In this document: positions 35,595 through 45,200 of the stretch, one piece after another | Position numbering within the stretch: position 1 is the first letter of the stretch | How the letters are laid out: each line of letters opens with the position of its first letter | The notes under the pieces: model-generated | Database searches by the model: none | The model's input: only the letters and a program-made list of their open reading frames with translations | Told to the model about the DNA's origin: nothing | Program-made: the position numbers and the translations under genes | Assembly (NCBI GenBank): GCA_004554775.1 | Contig: SFKI01000007.1 | Span: 1 to 64,000, forward strand | Source of the DNA: Subdoligranulum variabile | GTDB taxonomy: Bacteria; Bacillota; Clostridia; Oscillospirales; Ruminococcaceae | Reading direction: 5' to 3' | Length of the DNA: 64,000 nucleotides

Positions 35595-36593
35595 ATCAAA
35601 AAGCAACGCCTGTTTTATCTGGACCTGATCCGAGCCGTGGCTCTCGCCAGCATCTTGATCGTTCACTTCAACGCCACCGTCACCGGGTACTTCACCCTGC
35701 CGCACAAGCTGTTCACCAGCACGCTGGTGCAGGGCATTTACCTGGGGGATTTCGGCTCGTCGCTCTTTTTCATCGTGTCGGGCGCATCGCTCGCGCTGAC
35801 CACTCCGCCCGAGCAAAGCCCCTGGCAGTTTTACAAAAAGCGCGCCAAAGCGGTATATCCGCTGTTCTGGCTTGCTTGGGCCGTCTGCTTTTCCATCCGG
35901 TTCATCAGCCAGCCCGGGTACTATGCCGGGGCCAAAACGGTCACGCTGGTGCTGACCTTTTTGGGGCTGGATAACTTCGCCGTTGCCGCCGGTTGGGTCG
36001 GCATGGATTTTGCCTGCGTGGGCGAGTGGTTCTTGGGCAGCATCCTCTTTTTGTATCTGCTGTTCCCGTTGCTGCAGCGGGCGCTGCGCAGATCCCCGCT
36101 GCTGACCTGGGCCGTGACGCTGGCCGTCTGCATCCCCATCCACATGCACGGCTGGGATGCTGGCCTTGTGGCTGTACATATCCCGGAATTTCTCTTTGGC
36201 ATGACCTTTTTAACGCTGAAAGACCAGATGAAGGTCGTTCTGATGCCGCTGCTTGTATCAGGGCTGATCAATCTGCCGGTCGACGAAAAGCTGCTTTGCG
36301 CTATGTTCAGCGCTTTCGTTTTTATCGCGCTGGCCGCTGTGGCGGCCCCGCTGATGGATAAGCCGCTGCCGCGCGCCGTCTGCGCCAAGGCAGCCAAACT
36401 CTCCTACGCGGTGTTCCTCGTGCATCATGTGCTCATCCAGCGCCTGGTGCGCGGGTTTGACTTGGCTGCACTATCCCGCCGCGATACGGCAATTTTGTTC
36501 TGCGTCTACCTGCTGGCCACCTATGCTGCCGCCGAAGCCCTGCTCTGGCTCCAGCGCTGGCTGCGAGAGCAAAAGCAGGTCATCTTCCAGTAA
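35595..36593 (+). CDS. Acyltransferase family 3 membrane protein, apparent ATC start
   Basis: A 332-aa membrane protein with about ten hydrophobic helices. It belongs to the OafA-like acyltransferase 3 family that O-acetylates surface sugars. The N terminus KKQRLFYLDLIRAVALASI, with the conserved D and R, is typical. The only codon correctly spaced (6 nt) from the AGGGGGAG site is ATC at 35595; no ATG, GTG or TTG lies between it and GTG 35637, which would remove the family's conserved first helix residues. Either a rare ATC initiation or a changed base is implied. It ends the operon before a terminator. Confidence 0.78.
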   Translation: MKKQRLFYLDLIRAVALASILIVHFNATVTGYFTLPHKLFTSTLVQGIYLGDFGSSLFFIVSGASLALTTPPEQSPWQFYKKRAKAVYPLFWLAWAVCFSIRFISQPGYYAGAKTVTLVLTFLGLDNFAVAAGWVGMDFACVGEWFLGSILFLYLLFPLLQRALRRSPLLTWAVTLAVCIPIHMHGWDAGLVAVHIPEFLFGMTFLTLKDQMKVVLMPLLVSGLINLPVDEKLLCAMFSAFVFIALAAVAAPLMDKPLPRAVCAKAAKLSYAVFLVHHVLIQRLVRGFDLAALSRRDTAILFCVYLLATYAAAEALLWLQRWLREQKQVIFQ

Positions 36594-36598
36594 AAACC

Positions 36599-36637
36599 AT
36601 GTTCGCTGTTTCCACCAAAAACAGCGGACATTTTTTT
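36599..36637 (+). terminator. Terminator of the polysaccharide operon
   Basis: A 13-bp stem (ATGTTCGCTGTTT against AAACAGCGGACAT, one G-U pair) is followed by T7. Confidence 0.88.
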
Positions 36638-36649
36638 ATCATACTACCC

Positions 36650-36678
36650 TGTACAAAAATCCACAGGTACGGTATAAT
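36650..36678 (+). promoter_or_regulatory. Promoter of hprK
   Basis: TATAAT at 36673-36678 with a weak TGTACA at 36650-36655, spacer 17 bp. Confidence 0.6.
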
Positions 36679-36755
36679 ACAAAGTAAGTATGTGTACCGG
36701 GCCGCTGTACCTGTGCGCCCGGAAAAACAGGAAGTATGGAAAGGGGCGTCCCTGC

Positions 36756-37691
36756 ATGTCTGAGTTCTCTGTCTCTCTGGCAAAACTGGCGCAAGAAGCC
36801 AATCTGACCATCGCGTATACCCCCTATGAACTGGAAAAAGTCATGGTCACGGCGACCGAGGTCTACCGCCCGGGCATCTTGCTGGCCGGTTATTACGAAA
36901 ATTTCGATAATAAGCGTGTGCAGATCATCGGCTTGACCGAGATGTCCTACCTCGAAGAACTATCCACCTCGCTGCGCAATACGCATCTGGAAAAACTGTT
37001 CTCGTTCCAGCCGCCTGCCGTTATTTTAAGCCGCGGCATGCAGCCGCTTTCGGAGATGATGCAGTACGCCAAACAGTACGGCGTGCCGCTGCTCATGTCT
37101 ACCGAGATGACCTCCGCCCTGATGGGCATGCTCATCACGACGCTGAACAAAGAGCTGGCTCCCCGCATCACCCGTCACGGTGTGTTGGTGGAAGTGTACG
37201 GCGAGGGTATCCTCATTCTGGGCGATTCCGGCGTCGGCAAAAGCGAGACCGCCATTGAACTGGTCAAGCGCGGCCACCGCCTGATCGCTGATGATGCCGT
37301 CGAGCTGCGCCGCATCTCCTACAAAGAAATTCTCGGCACCGCGCCGGAAAACATCCGCCATTTTATTGAACTGCGCGGCATTGGCATTGTTAACGTGGCC
37401 CGCGTGTTCGGTATCGGCTCGGTCCGTTCGAGCGTTGAGGTCGAAATGGTCGTCCAGCTCGAGCCCTGGGACCGTACCAAGAACTACGACCGCACCGGCC
37501 TTGAGACCGAATACACCGATATCCTCGGCGTCAAGGTGCCCAAGATGCTCATTCCCGTCATGCCCGGCCGTAACCTGGCTGTCATCATCGAGACCGCGGC
37601 CATCAACAACCGTCAGAAAGAGATGGGCTACAACGCCGCCAAGGAACTGCTGACGCAGCTGGGCCTGAATACTGACGACAACCTGAAATAA
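36756..37691 (+). CDS. hprK: HPr kinase/phosphorylase
   Basis: A 311-aa bifunctional enzyme that phosphorylates and dephosphorylates serine 46 of HPr, setting carbon catabolite control. The P-loop GDSGVGKS spans 156-163, the catalytic histidine is probably H141 in RHGVLVEVYG, and the family signature is ELRGIGIVNV near 208. The ATG at 36756 follows AAAGGGGCG. HPr itself is not in the window. It heads a block with glucokinase and phosphofructokinase. Confidence 0.96.
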   Translation: MSEFSVSLAKLAQEANLTIAYTPYELEKVMVTATEVYRPGILLAGYYENFDNKRVQIIGLTEMSYLEELSTSLRNTHLEKLFSFQPPAVILSRGMQPLSEMMQYAKQYGVPLLMSTEMTSALMGMLITTLNKELAPRITRHGVLVEVYGEGILILGDSGVGKSETAIELVKRGHRLIADDAVELRRISYKEILGTAPENIRHFIELRGIGIVNVARVFGIGSVRSSVEVEMVVQLEPWDRTKNYDRTGLETEYTDILGVKVPKMLIPVMPGRNLAVIIETAAINNRQKEMGYNAAKELLTQLGLNTDDNLK

Positions 37692-37724
37692 GCGAAGCAT
37701 AAAACAAAGAAGGACAACCACCCC

Positions 37725-38474
37725 ATGCAATTGATTGCAGACCTGCACACCCACACCCTGTGCGCCACCCACGCCTACCACACGCTGGACGAGATGGCCG
37801 CTGCCGCCAAAGACTGCGGCTACCGTGCGCTTGCCATCACCGACCACGCGCCCGCCATGCCGGATGCCCCGCACCGCTGGCATTTTGAAAACCCCACCGC
37901 CTTGCCCCGCACGATTGGCGATGTCATCATGCTCTACGGGGCCGAGGCCAACGTCGTGGACACCAAGGGTCATCTTGACCTGCCGCCGCGCATCCTGGCG
38001 TATCAGGACTGGGTGGTCGCGTCCATCCACAGCCCCTGCGTGCCGGGTCTGCTGACCTGCAAGGAAGCCAACCGCATCTGGCTGGCTGTGGCCGAAAACC
38101 CCTATGTGGACTGCATCGGCCATTCCGAGCAGGAAAACTACCGCTATGATTATGACCTTGTCACCAAGGCATTTGCCGCCAACCACAAAGTGGTGGAGCT
38201 CAACGGCAATTCATTCAATGTCCGCAAGGACGGCATCCCCAACATGAAAGCCCTGCTGGCCGCCTGCCTGCAAAACGGCTGCCGCATCGCCGTAGACAGT
38301 GATGCCCACAGCACCTGGCAGCTGCGCAGCGGCCTGAAAGCCCTGTACGCCATGCTGGAGGAGATGCAATTCCCCGAGGAACTCATCGTAAACGCGACGA
38401 CCCAAAACCTGGTAAAAGAATTAAAACTGCACGGCAAAGCCTGTGCTGAAGAAATTGGAGGCCTTTTGTTATGA
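37725..38474 (+). CDS. PHP-domain phosphoesterase (YcdX-like)
   Basis: A 249-aa metal-dependent PHP-fold protein. Metal ligands are visible in DLHTHTLCATHAYHT (residues 6-20), ITDHAPAMP, VASIHSP, IGHSEQ and the C-terminal DSDAHST. Such stand-alone PHP proteins are phosphatases of uncertain substrate. A PHP gene is common beside murB and rapZ in Clostridia. Its end overlaps glcK by 4 bp. Confidence 0.85.
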   Translation: MQLIADLHTHTLCATHAYHTLDEMAAAAKDCGYRALAITDHAPAMPDAPHRWHFENPTALPRTIGDVIMLYGAEANVVDTKGHLDLPPRILAYQDWVVASIHSPCVPGLLTCKEANRIWLAVAENPYVDCIGHSEQENYRYDYDLVTKAFAANHKVVELNGNSFNVRKDGIPNMKALLAACLQNGCRIAVDSDAHSTWQLRSGLKALYAMLEEMQFPEELIVNATTQNLVKELKLHGKACAEEIGGLLL

Positions 38475-39427
38475 GCAAGTATACCATTGGCATTGACCTG
38501 GGCGGCACCACAATGACCGCCGGTCTGGTGGACGAATCCTACAAAATTGTCGGCAAAGTTACCTGGGCGACCCGCCTGCCGCGCCCGGCCGAGGATCTCG
38601 AAAAGGCTATGGCGGATCTGTGCCGCACCGTTGCCAAGGAGAATAAGGTCGATTTTGCCGACGTAAAATATGTAGGCATCGGCACGCCGGGCAGCGTCAA
38701 CTTCACCACCGGTTTTGTGGGCTTCAACACCAACTTCGGCTATTATGACTGGAACCTTGGCCCCGACCTCGAAGCCCTGCTTGGCTGCAAGGTCTATGTC
38801 GAGAACGATGCCAACGCCGCCGCCTACGGCGAGTACATCGCAGGCGGTGCCAAGGGCTATAACGATGCCGTCGTCATTACCCTGGGCACCGGCATCGGCA
38901 GCGGTATCATCCTGGGTGGCAAGATCCTGCGCGGCTTCAACTTCGCCGCCGGTGAGATGGGCCACAATGTCATCGTCAAAGACGGCATCCAGTGCACCTG
39001 CGGCCGCAAAGGCTGCTGGGAGCGTTACGCTTCTGCCAGCGCCCTGACCCGCGAGACCAAGGCTGCCATGCAGGCCCATAAAGAGTCTATCATGTGGAAG
39101 ATGACCCCCGACATCGACCATGTCAACGCAAAGCTCTCCTTCGACGCTGCCGCCAAGGGTGACGCCGTTGCCAAGGCTGTTGTTGACAGCTGGATCGAGT
39201 ACGTCGGCGTCGGTATCGCCAACGTGATCAACACCTTTGAGCCGGAGATCATCTGCATCGGCGGCGGTGTTTCCAACCAGGGCGAAACCCTGCTGGCCCC
39301 CGTCCGCGCCTATGCCGAGAACGAGACCAAGAACATCACGACCGGCAAGTTCCCCAAGATCGTTGCCTGCACCCTGCACAACGATGCCGGCGTCATCGGT
39401 GCCGCCGTGCTCGAGAACTCTATCTGA
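38471..39427 (+). CDS. glcK: ROK-family glucokinase
   Basis: A 318-aa sugar kinase that phosphorylates glucose with ATP. The phosphate-binding IGIDLGGTTMTAGLVD, the catalytic ENDANAAAYGE (aspartate near 118), the ROK zinc motif CTCGRKGCWE near 178 and the GGGVSNQG loop are intact. GAGG lies before the ATG. Grouping with hprK and pfkA suggests glucose entry and its control. Confidence 0.9.
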   Translation: MSKYTIGIDLGGTTMTAGLVDESYKIVGKVTWATRLPRPAEDLEKAMADLCRTVAKENKVDFADVKYVGIGTPGSVNFTTGFVGFNTNFGYYDWNLGPDLEALLGCKVYVENDANAAAYGEYIAGGAKGYNDAVVITLGTGIGSGIILGGKILRGFNFAAGEMGHNVIVKDGIQCTCGRKGCWERYASASALTRETKAAMQAHKESIMWKMTPDIDHVNAKLSFDAAAKGDAVAKAVVDSWIEYVGVGIANVINTFEPEIICIGGGVSNQGETLLAPVRAYAENETKNITTGKFPKIVACTLHNDAGVIGAAVLENSI

Positions 39428-39451
39428 TTTTGCCATTCACCGGGAGGAACC

Positions 39452-40381
39452 ATGCAGCAGCAAACCATCGAAACCCTGCGCCGCGCCTTGCAGCAAAACG
39501 CCCTGCCTTTTTCGGAGCAGGAGCCTTTGGCCGCCCATACCACCTTCCAAATTGGCGGCCCGGCGGTGTTCTGGTGTACGCCCAAAGATGCGGCCCAGCT
39601 GCGCAGAACGCTGGCGCTCTGCCGAGCAAACGGTGCGCGCGTTTACCTGTTGGGCAACGGCTCCAACACGCTGTTTGCCGATGAAGGCTACGACGGCGCG
39701 GTCATTGACCTGCGCGGGCTGAACTTCGGCCCTACGGCCCAAGCACAGCCTGATGGTTCCACCCGCCTTACCGCAGGTGCGGGCCTTACGCTGGGGCGGC
39801 TTTGCGCTGCGGCCCAGCAGCAGGGCCTTGCGGGCCTGGCCTTTGCCTGCGGCATCCCCGGGACCCTCGGCGGTGCTGTTTACATGAACGCCGGTGCCTA
39901 CGGCGGCGAGATGAAGGACGTGCTCGAAAGCGTGACCTTTTTGGACAGCGACCTTGCCGAGCGCACGCTGCCTGCCGCCGAACTGGCGCTTGGCTACCGC
40001 ACCAGCCTGTTTGAGCAGCACCCCGACTGGTGCATCCTTTCGGCCACGGTGCGCTTGCAGCCCGGAGACAGTGCCGCAATTCTGGCCGAGATGCAGGATT
40101 ATTTGCAACGCCGCAAAGACAAGCAGCCGCTGGAATGGCCCAGTGCGGGCAGCACCTTCAAGCGTCCGCAGGGAGCTTTTGCGGGCAAGCTGATCGAGGA
40201 CTGCGGCCTGCGCGGCTTTGCCGTGGGCGGCGCGCAGATCAGCGAAAAGCACTGCGGCTTTGTCATCAACCGCGGCGGTGCGACCTGTGCCGATGTTGTC
40301 CGCCTGACTGACCGGGTCAAGGCCATTGTGCTGCAAAAAACCGGCTACACGCTGGAACGGGAGATTCGCGTGGTAAAATAA
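39452..40381 (+). CDS. murB: UDP-N-acetylenolpyruvoylglucosamine reductase
   Basis: A 309-aa FAD enzyme making UDP-N-acetylmuramate for peptidoglycan. FAD-binding GNGSNTLFAD near residue 70 and GIPGTLGGAVYMNAGAYGGE near 134 are present, as is the catalytic serine in PSAGSTFKRP. The C-terminal AQISEKHCGFVIN motif is intact. The short loop pattern fits the type II enzymes of Gram-positives. Confidence 0.96.
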   Translation: MQQQTIETLRRALQQNALPFSEQEPLAAHTTFQIGGPAVFWCTPKDAAQLRRTLALCRANGARVYLLGNGSNTLFADEGYDGAVIDLRGLNFGPTAQAQPDGSTRLTAGAGLTLGRLCAAAQQQGLAGLAFACGIPGTLGGAVYMNAGAYGGEMKDVLESVTFLDSDLAERTLPAAELALGYRTSLFEQHPDWCILSATVRLQPGDSAAILAEMQDYLQRRKDKQPLEWPSAGSTFKRPQGAFAGKLIEDCGLRGFAVGGAQISEKHCGFVINRGGATCADVVRLTDRVKAIVLQKTGYTLEREIRVVK

Positions 40382-40400
40382 GAGGGGCAGGGGAGAGAAA

Positions 40401-41264
40401 ATGAAATTTGTGATCGTTACAGGCCTTTCCGGCGCGGGCAAATCCATGGCTGTCAACGCACTGGAGGATATCGGCTTTTTCTGCATTGATAATATCCCGG
40501 TGGCGCTGCTGCCCCGTATCGTGGACTTTGCCCTGCAAGGCGAAAACCAGCTCAACCGCGTCGCCGTTGTCATGGACGTGCGCGGTGTGCGCAGCAGCGA
40601 GCAGCTCGAGCAGGCACTTTCCGACCTCGATGCCAAACAGTTTGAGTATGAGATCCTGTTCCTCGATGCCAACGACGCCGTCATTCAGCGCCGCTACAAG
40701 GAAACGCGCCGCCAGCACCCCATCACCATTGCCGAAAAGCTGCCCATCACCGAGGCCATTGCCCGGGAGCGCCGCCTGCTGCAACCGCTGCGGGCCCGCG
40801 CGCAGTATGTCATCGACACTTCGCTGCTCAACACCGCCCAGAACAAAGAGCGTGTGTGCAGCCTGTTTCTGGACCACGGCGAAAGCCCGATGGCCCTTAC
40901 GGTAGTGTCGTTCGGCTTCAAGTACGGTCTGCCGCAGGAGGCCGACCTCGTGCTCGATGTCCGCTGCCTGCCCAACCCGTTCTATGTGCCGGAGCTGAAA
41001 AACCTCACCGGCCTTGACCAATCTGTCGTCGACTACGTCATGGCTGCACCAGAATCCCAGGAGCTGCTGCGCCGCTATGAGCATATGCTTGAATATGCGC
41101 TGCCGCTCTATGTCAAAGAGGGCAAAAGTCAGCTGATGATCGCAGTCGGCTGCACTGGCGGCAAGCACCGTTCCATCACCTTTGCACGCAAAATCGGCGA
41201 GTTTTGCCAAAAGCTGGGCTATACCCCCAGCGTCCAGCACCGTGACGCCAAGCGCACCTTATAA
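40401..41264 (+). CDS. rapZ: RNase adapter RapZ / nucleotide-binding protein YvcJ
   Basis: A 287-aa P-loop protein. Walker A GLSGAGKS lies at residues 8-15; the conserved DVRCLPNPFYVPELK, GLD, and the C-terminal CTGGKHRSI and HRDAKR segments are present. In proteobacteria RapZ guides RNase E to glmZ; in Firmicutes the role is linked to competence and envelope metabolism but not settled. It sits between murB and whiA, but the usual middle gene yvcK is absent. Confidence 0.94.
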   Translation: MKFVIVTGLSGAGKSMAVNALEDIGFFCIDNIPVALLPRIVDFALQGENQLNRVAVVMDVRGVRSSEQLEQALSDLDAKQFEYEILFLDANDAVIQRRYKETRRQHPITIAEKLPITEAIARERRLLQPLRARAQYVIDTSLLNTAQNKERVCSLFLDHGESPMALTVVSFGFKYGLPQEADLVLDVRCLPNPFYVPELKNLTGLDQSVVDYVMAAPESQELLRRYEHMLEYALPLYVKEGKSQLMIAVGCTGGKHRSITFARKIGEFCQKLGYTPSVQHRDAKRTL

Positions 41265-41296
41265 TACAATAAAATTTACGCTTTATCAGGAGTTTT

Positions 41297-42238
41297 ATGA
41301 GCTTCTCACAAGATGTAAAAAATGAGATCCTTCGCCATCGGATCTCCAAACCATGTTGTTCTGTGGCCGCCGCCTACGCGGTGGCCTGTTTTGGTAAATA
41401 CTTTGATGACCGCGGCATCGTCCTGCAAACCGAGAACGAGGGTGTTGCCGCCTTTGCCCAAAAGCTGTACCGCCGCTGCGGCATCCGGGGGGATGTGCTG
41501 CGCAAAGAACGTCCCACCGGCCCGGTGTTTGAGTTCAGCGTCAAGGATGTTGTCGAGGTCGAACGGCTGCTTGACCTCTTCGGCCACACCGGCAAGGAGC
41601 CGACTCTGCGCATCCGGCCGGAAAATTTCAAGTGCCAGCACTGCGTGCAGCCCTTCATCGCCACGGCGTTCCTTTGCTGCGGCACGATGACTGACCCCGA
41701 GAAGAGCTATAACTTAGAGTTCCTCTCCACCCGGCACTACCTCTCGCAGCAGCTGGAGGCCATGCTGGCCGAGCATGACTTTAACCCCCACCGTGCCTTG
41801 CGCAAGGGGGCCAACACGGTCTACATCAAATCAGCCGACCATATCGAGGACCTGCTCACCTTTATGGGCGCAGGCAACGCCGCCATGCGCATTATGGACC
41901 AGCGCATGTACAACGATATGCGCAACAAGACCAACCGCCTTTCTAACTGCGAGACCGCCAACCTGGGCAAAAGCGTCCAAGCCGCCGTGCAGGTACAGCT
42001 GGCGATTGAAAAATTGCAGCAGGCGGGCGCGATGAACACCCTGCCCGAAAACCTGCGCCTGACCGCCAAACTGCGGATGCAGTACCCCGACCTGCCCCTG
42101 GCCAAGCTGGCCCAGAAATTTGACCCGCCCGTCAGCAAAGCAGGGCTGTCCCACCGCCTAAAGCGCATCCAGGAGGCTGCCCGCCGCCTGGACGAGACCG
42201 CCGCCCCGGAAACGCCCGAGAACACTAAGGAAAACTGA
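41297..42238 (+). CDS. whiA: WhiA family DNA-binding protein
   Basis: A 313-aa protein with an N-terminal LAGLIDADG-derived fold lacking nuclease residues (GKEPTLRIRPE region, CCGTMTDPEKSYNLEF) and a C-terminal helix-turn-helix (residues about 215-300, LTAKLRMQYPDLPLAKLAQ). WhiA influences cell division and chromosome segregation in Firmicutes. An AGGAG site precedes the ATG; dnaE begins 2 bp after its stop. Confidence 0.94.
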   Translation: MSFSQDVKNEILRHRISKPCCSVAAAYAVACFGKYFDDRGIVLQTENEGVAAFAQKLYRRCGIRGDVLRKERPTGPVFEFSVKDVVEVERLLDLFGHTGKEPTLRIRPENFKCQHCVQPFIATAFLCCGTMTDPEKSYNLEFLSTRHYLSQQLEAMLAEHDFNPHRALRKGANTVYIKSADHIEDLLTFMGAGNAAMRIMDQRMYNDMRNKTNRLSNCETANLGKSVQAAVQVQLAIEKLQQAGAMNTLPENLRLTAKLRMQYPDLPLAKLAQKFDPPVSKAGLSHRLKRIQEAARRLDETAAPETPENTKEN

Positions 42239-42240
42239 CC

Positions 42241-45200
42241 ATGCCTGAAACCACCCAAAGACAATTTACCCACCTGCATGTGCATACCGAGTACAGCCTG
42301 CTGGACGGTGCCTGCCGTATTGACCGCCTGTTTGACCACATCAAGGCGATGGGGCAGACGGCCTGCGCCATCACCGACCACGGCGTCATGTACGGCTGCG
42401 TGGCGTTTTTTGATGCTGCCAAGGCTGCGGGCATCAAGCCCATCATCGGCTGCGAAGTCTACGTGGCGACCCGCACCCGTTTTGACAAGGTCAACCGCAT
42501 CGACGGCAATAACCACCTGATTTTGCTCTGCAAAAACGAGACAGGCTACAAAAACCTGATCAAGATGGTCTCCGCCGGCTTTACTGAGGGTTTCTACTCC
42601 AAGCCCCGCATCGACAAGGACCTACTCGAGCAGTATCACGAGGGCCTCATCTGCCTGTCCGCCTGCCTGGCGGGCGAGATCCCGCAGGCAATCCTGGCAG
42701 GGGACTATGAGCGCGCCAAACAGGCCGCCCTTTACTACCGCGACCTGTTTGGCGAGGGCAACTACTATATTGAATTGCAGGACCATGGCCTTGAAGAAGA
42801 CCAGGTCGTGCTGCCGCAGCTCATCCGTCTGGCACGTGAGACCGGCATCCCGATGGCCGCCACCAACGACGCCCACTACATCACCAAAGAGGACGCCAAG
42901 ATGCAAAGCATCCTGCTCTGCATCCAGACCGGCAAGACCATCGCCGACGCCGACCGCATGGAGTTCCAGACCGACGAATTCTACCTAAAAAGCACCGATG
43001 AGATGTACGACCTCTTCTCGATGGTACCCGAAGCCTGCGAGAACACCAATAAAATTGCCGAGCAGTGCAACTTCGAGTTCACCTTCGGCGAGACCAAGCT
43101 GCCGTACTTTAAGGCTCCCGATGGCATGGAGAACCAGGCATACTTCGAGAAACTCTGCTGGGAGGGCCTTGAGCGTCGCTACCCCGGCAAAGTCACCGAC
43201 GCTCTGAAGGAACGCCTTTCCTACGAGATCAACGTCGTCAAAACGATGGGCTACACGAACTACTACCTCATCGTTTATGACTTCATCAACTACGCCAAAA
43301 GCCGCGATATTCCCGTTGGCCCCGGGCGTGGCTCCGGCGCGGGCAGCCTGGCCGCCTACTGCGTCGGCATCACCGATATCGACCCTATCCGCTACAACCT
43401 GATTTTTGAACGCTTCCTGAACCCCGAGCGTGTCTCGATGCCCGATTTTGACGTCGATTTCTGCTATGAGCGCCGCCAGGAAGTCATTGACTACGTCAAC
43501 GAGAAGTACGGCCGCGACCATGTTGCCCAGATCGTCACCTTTGGTACGATGGCCGCCCGCGCCGCTGTGCGCGATGTGGGCCGCGTCATGGGCATGAGCT
43601 ATCAGGACGTGGATCGCGTGGCTAAGCTTATCCCGATGGAGCTGAAGATGACGCTGAAAAAAGCGCTGGAGGTCAGCCCCGACCTAAAGGCTCTCTACGA
43701 TGCCGACAGCCAGGTGCACGAACTCATCGACACCTCGTTAAAAGTCGAGGGCATGCCGCGCCATGCGTCCACCCATGCCGCCGGTGTCGTCATTACGCGT
43801 GAACCGGCCACCGAGTATGTGCCGCTGTCCACCAACGATGGCCTGCCCGTGACCCAGTTCAACATGGTCGAGATCGAGCGCCTTGGCCTGCTCAAGATGG
43901 ACTTCCTGGGTCTGCGCACCCTGACCGTCATCCACGATACCGAAATGGCCGTCCGCCGCACCAAAGATCCCGATTTCCGCGTGGCGAACATCGACTACGA
44001 CGACCCCGCCACCTACGAAATGCTGACCCGCGGCGAGACCGAGGGCATCTTCCAGCTTGAATCCACCGGCATGACCCAGGTGCTGATGAGCATGCGCCCG
44101 AAAAACCTTGAAGATGTCATCGCCCTGATCTCGCTCTACCGCCCCGGCCCGATGGACTCCATCCCTACCTATCTGCGCAACCGCAAGGACCCATCCAAGG
44201 TCGTCTACCAGACCCCGCAGATGGCGCATATTGTCGATGTCACCAACGGCGTCGTTATTTATCAGGAGCAGGTCATGCAGATCTGCCGTGAACTGGCAGG
44301 CTTCAGCTTCGGCCAGGCCGATAACGTCCGCCGCGCCATGAGCAAGAAAAAACTCAAGGTCATGGAAGCCGAGCGTGAACATTTTGTCCATGGCTGCACC
44401 GAGCCGGGCAAAGAGTGCGCGGGCTGTGTCAAAAACGGCATCCCCGAAAGCGTTGCCAACCAGATCTACGATGATATGATCAGCTTTGCGTCCTACGCGT
44501 TCAACAAGTCTCACGCGGCCTGTTACGCCTACGTCGCATTCCAGACGGCCTATTTAAAATGCCATTATCCGCATGAATTTATGGCCGCGCTGCTGACCAG
44601 CGTTTTGGATAACACCGCAAAAGTTATCGAATATACGTCAGAATGTCAGCGGATTGGCATCAAGGTTCTGCCGCCGGATATCAACGTTTCCCGCGGCGGC
44701 TTCACCGTCGACGGCGAGAGCATCCGTTTCGGTCTCAACGCTGTCAAAAGCGTGGGCCGCAACCTCATCGACGCCGTCGTCAAGGATCGCAAAAACCGCC
44801 CCTACCGCGGCCTGTACGATTTCTGCAAGCGGCTGCACGGCAACGAACTCAACCGCCGCGCACTGGAAAACCTTGTCAAAGCCGGTGCCTTCGATGCGCT
44901 TGAACCCACCCGCCGCGGCATGATTGACAGCGCCGAGGGCGTGCTGAAAAGCGTCGAGACCGACGCGCGGCAAAACCTTGAAGGTCAGATGGACCTTTTC
45001 GGCATGATGGGCGGGGAAGAAGAGCAGGCCGCCACCGATTACAAGATTCCCAACACGCCGGAATATCCCGCCAGCGAGCTGCTCAAAATGGAAAAGGAAG
45101 TCTCGGGCCTGTACCTGTCCGGCCACCCGCTGGACGCCTACCGCCCCCAGATCCGCCAGATCTCCACCTGCACGATTGCTGACCTGCAAGGGGAGGAAGC

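Noticed and set aside
36690..36755. N-terminal extension of HprK from the ATG at 36690
   Set aside because: It lies close behind the -10 box and has no ribosome-binding site; the family starts near the ATG at 36756.
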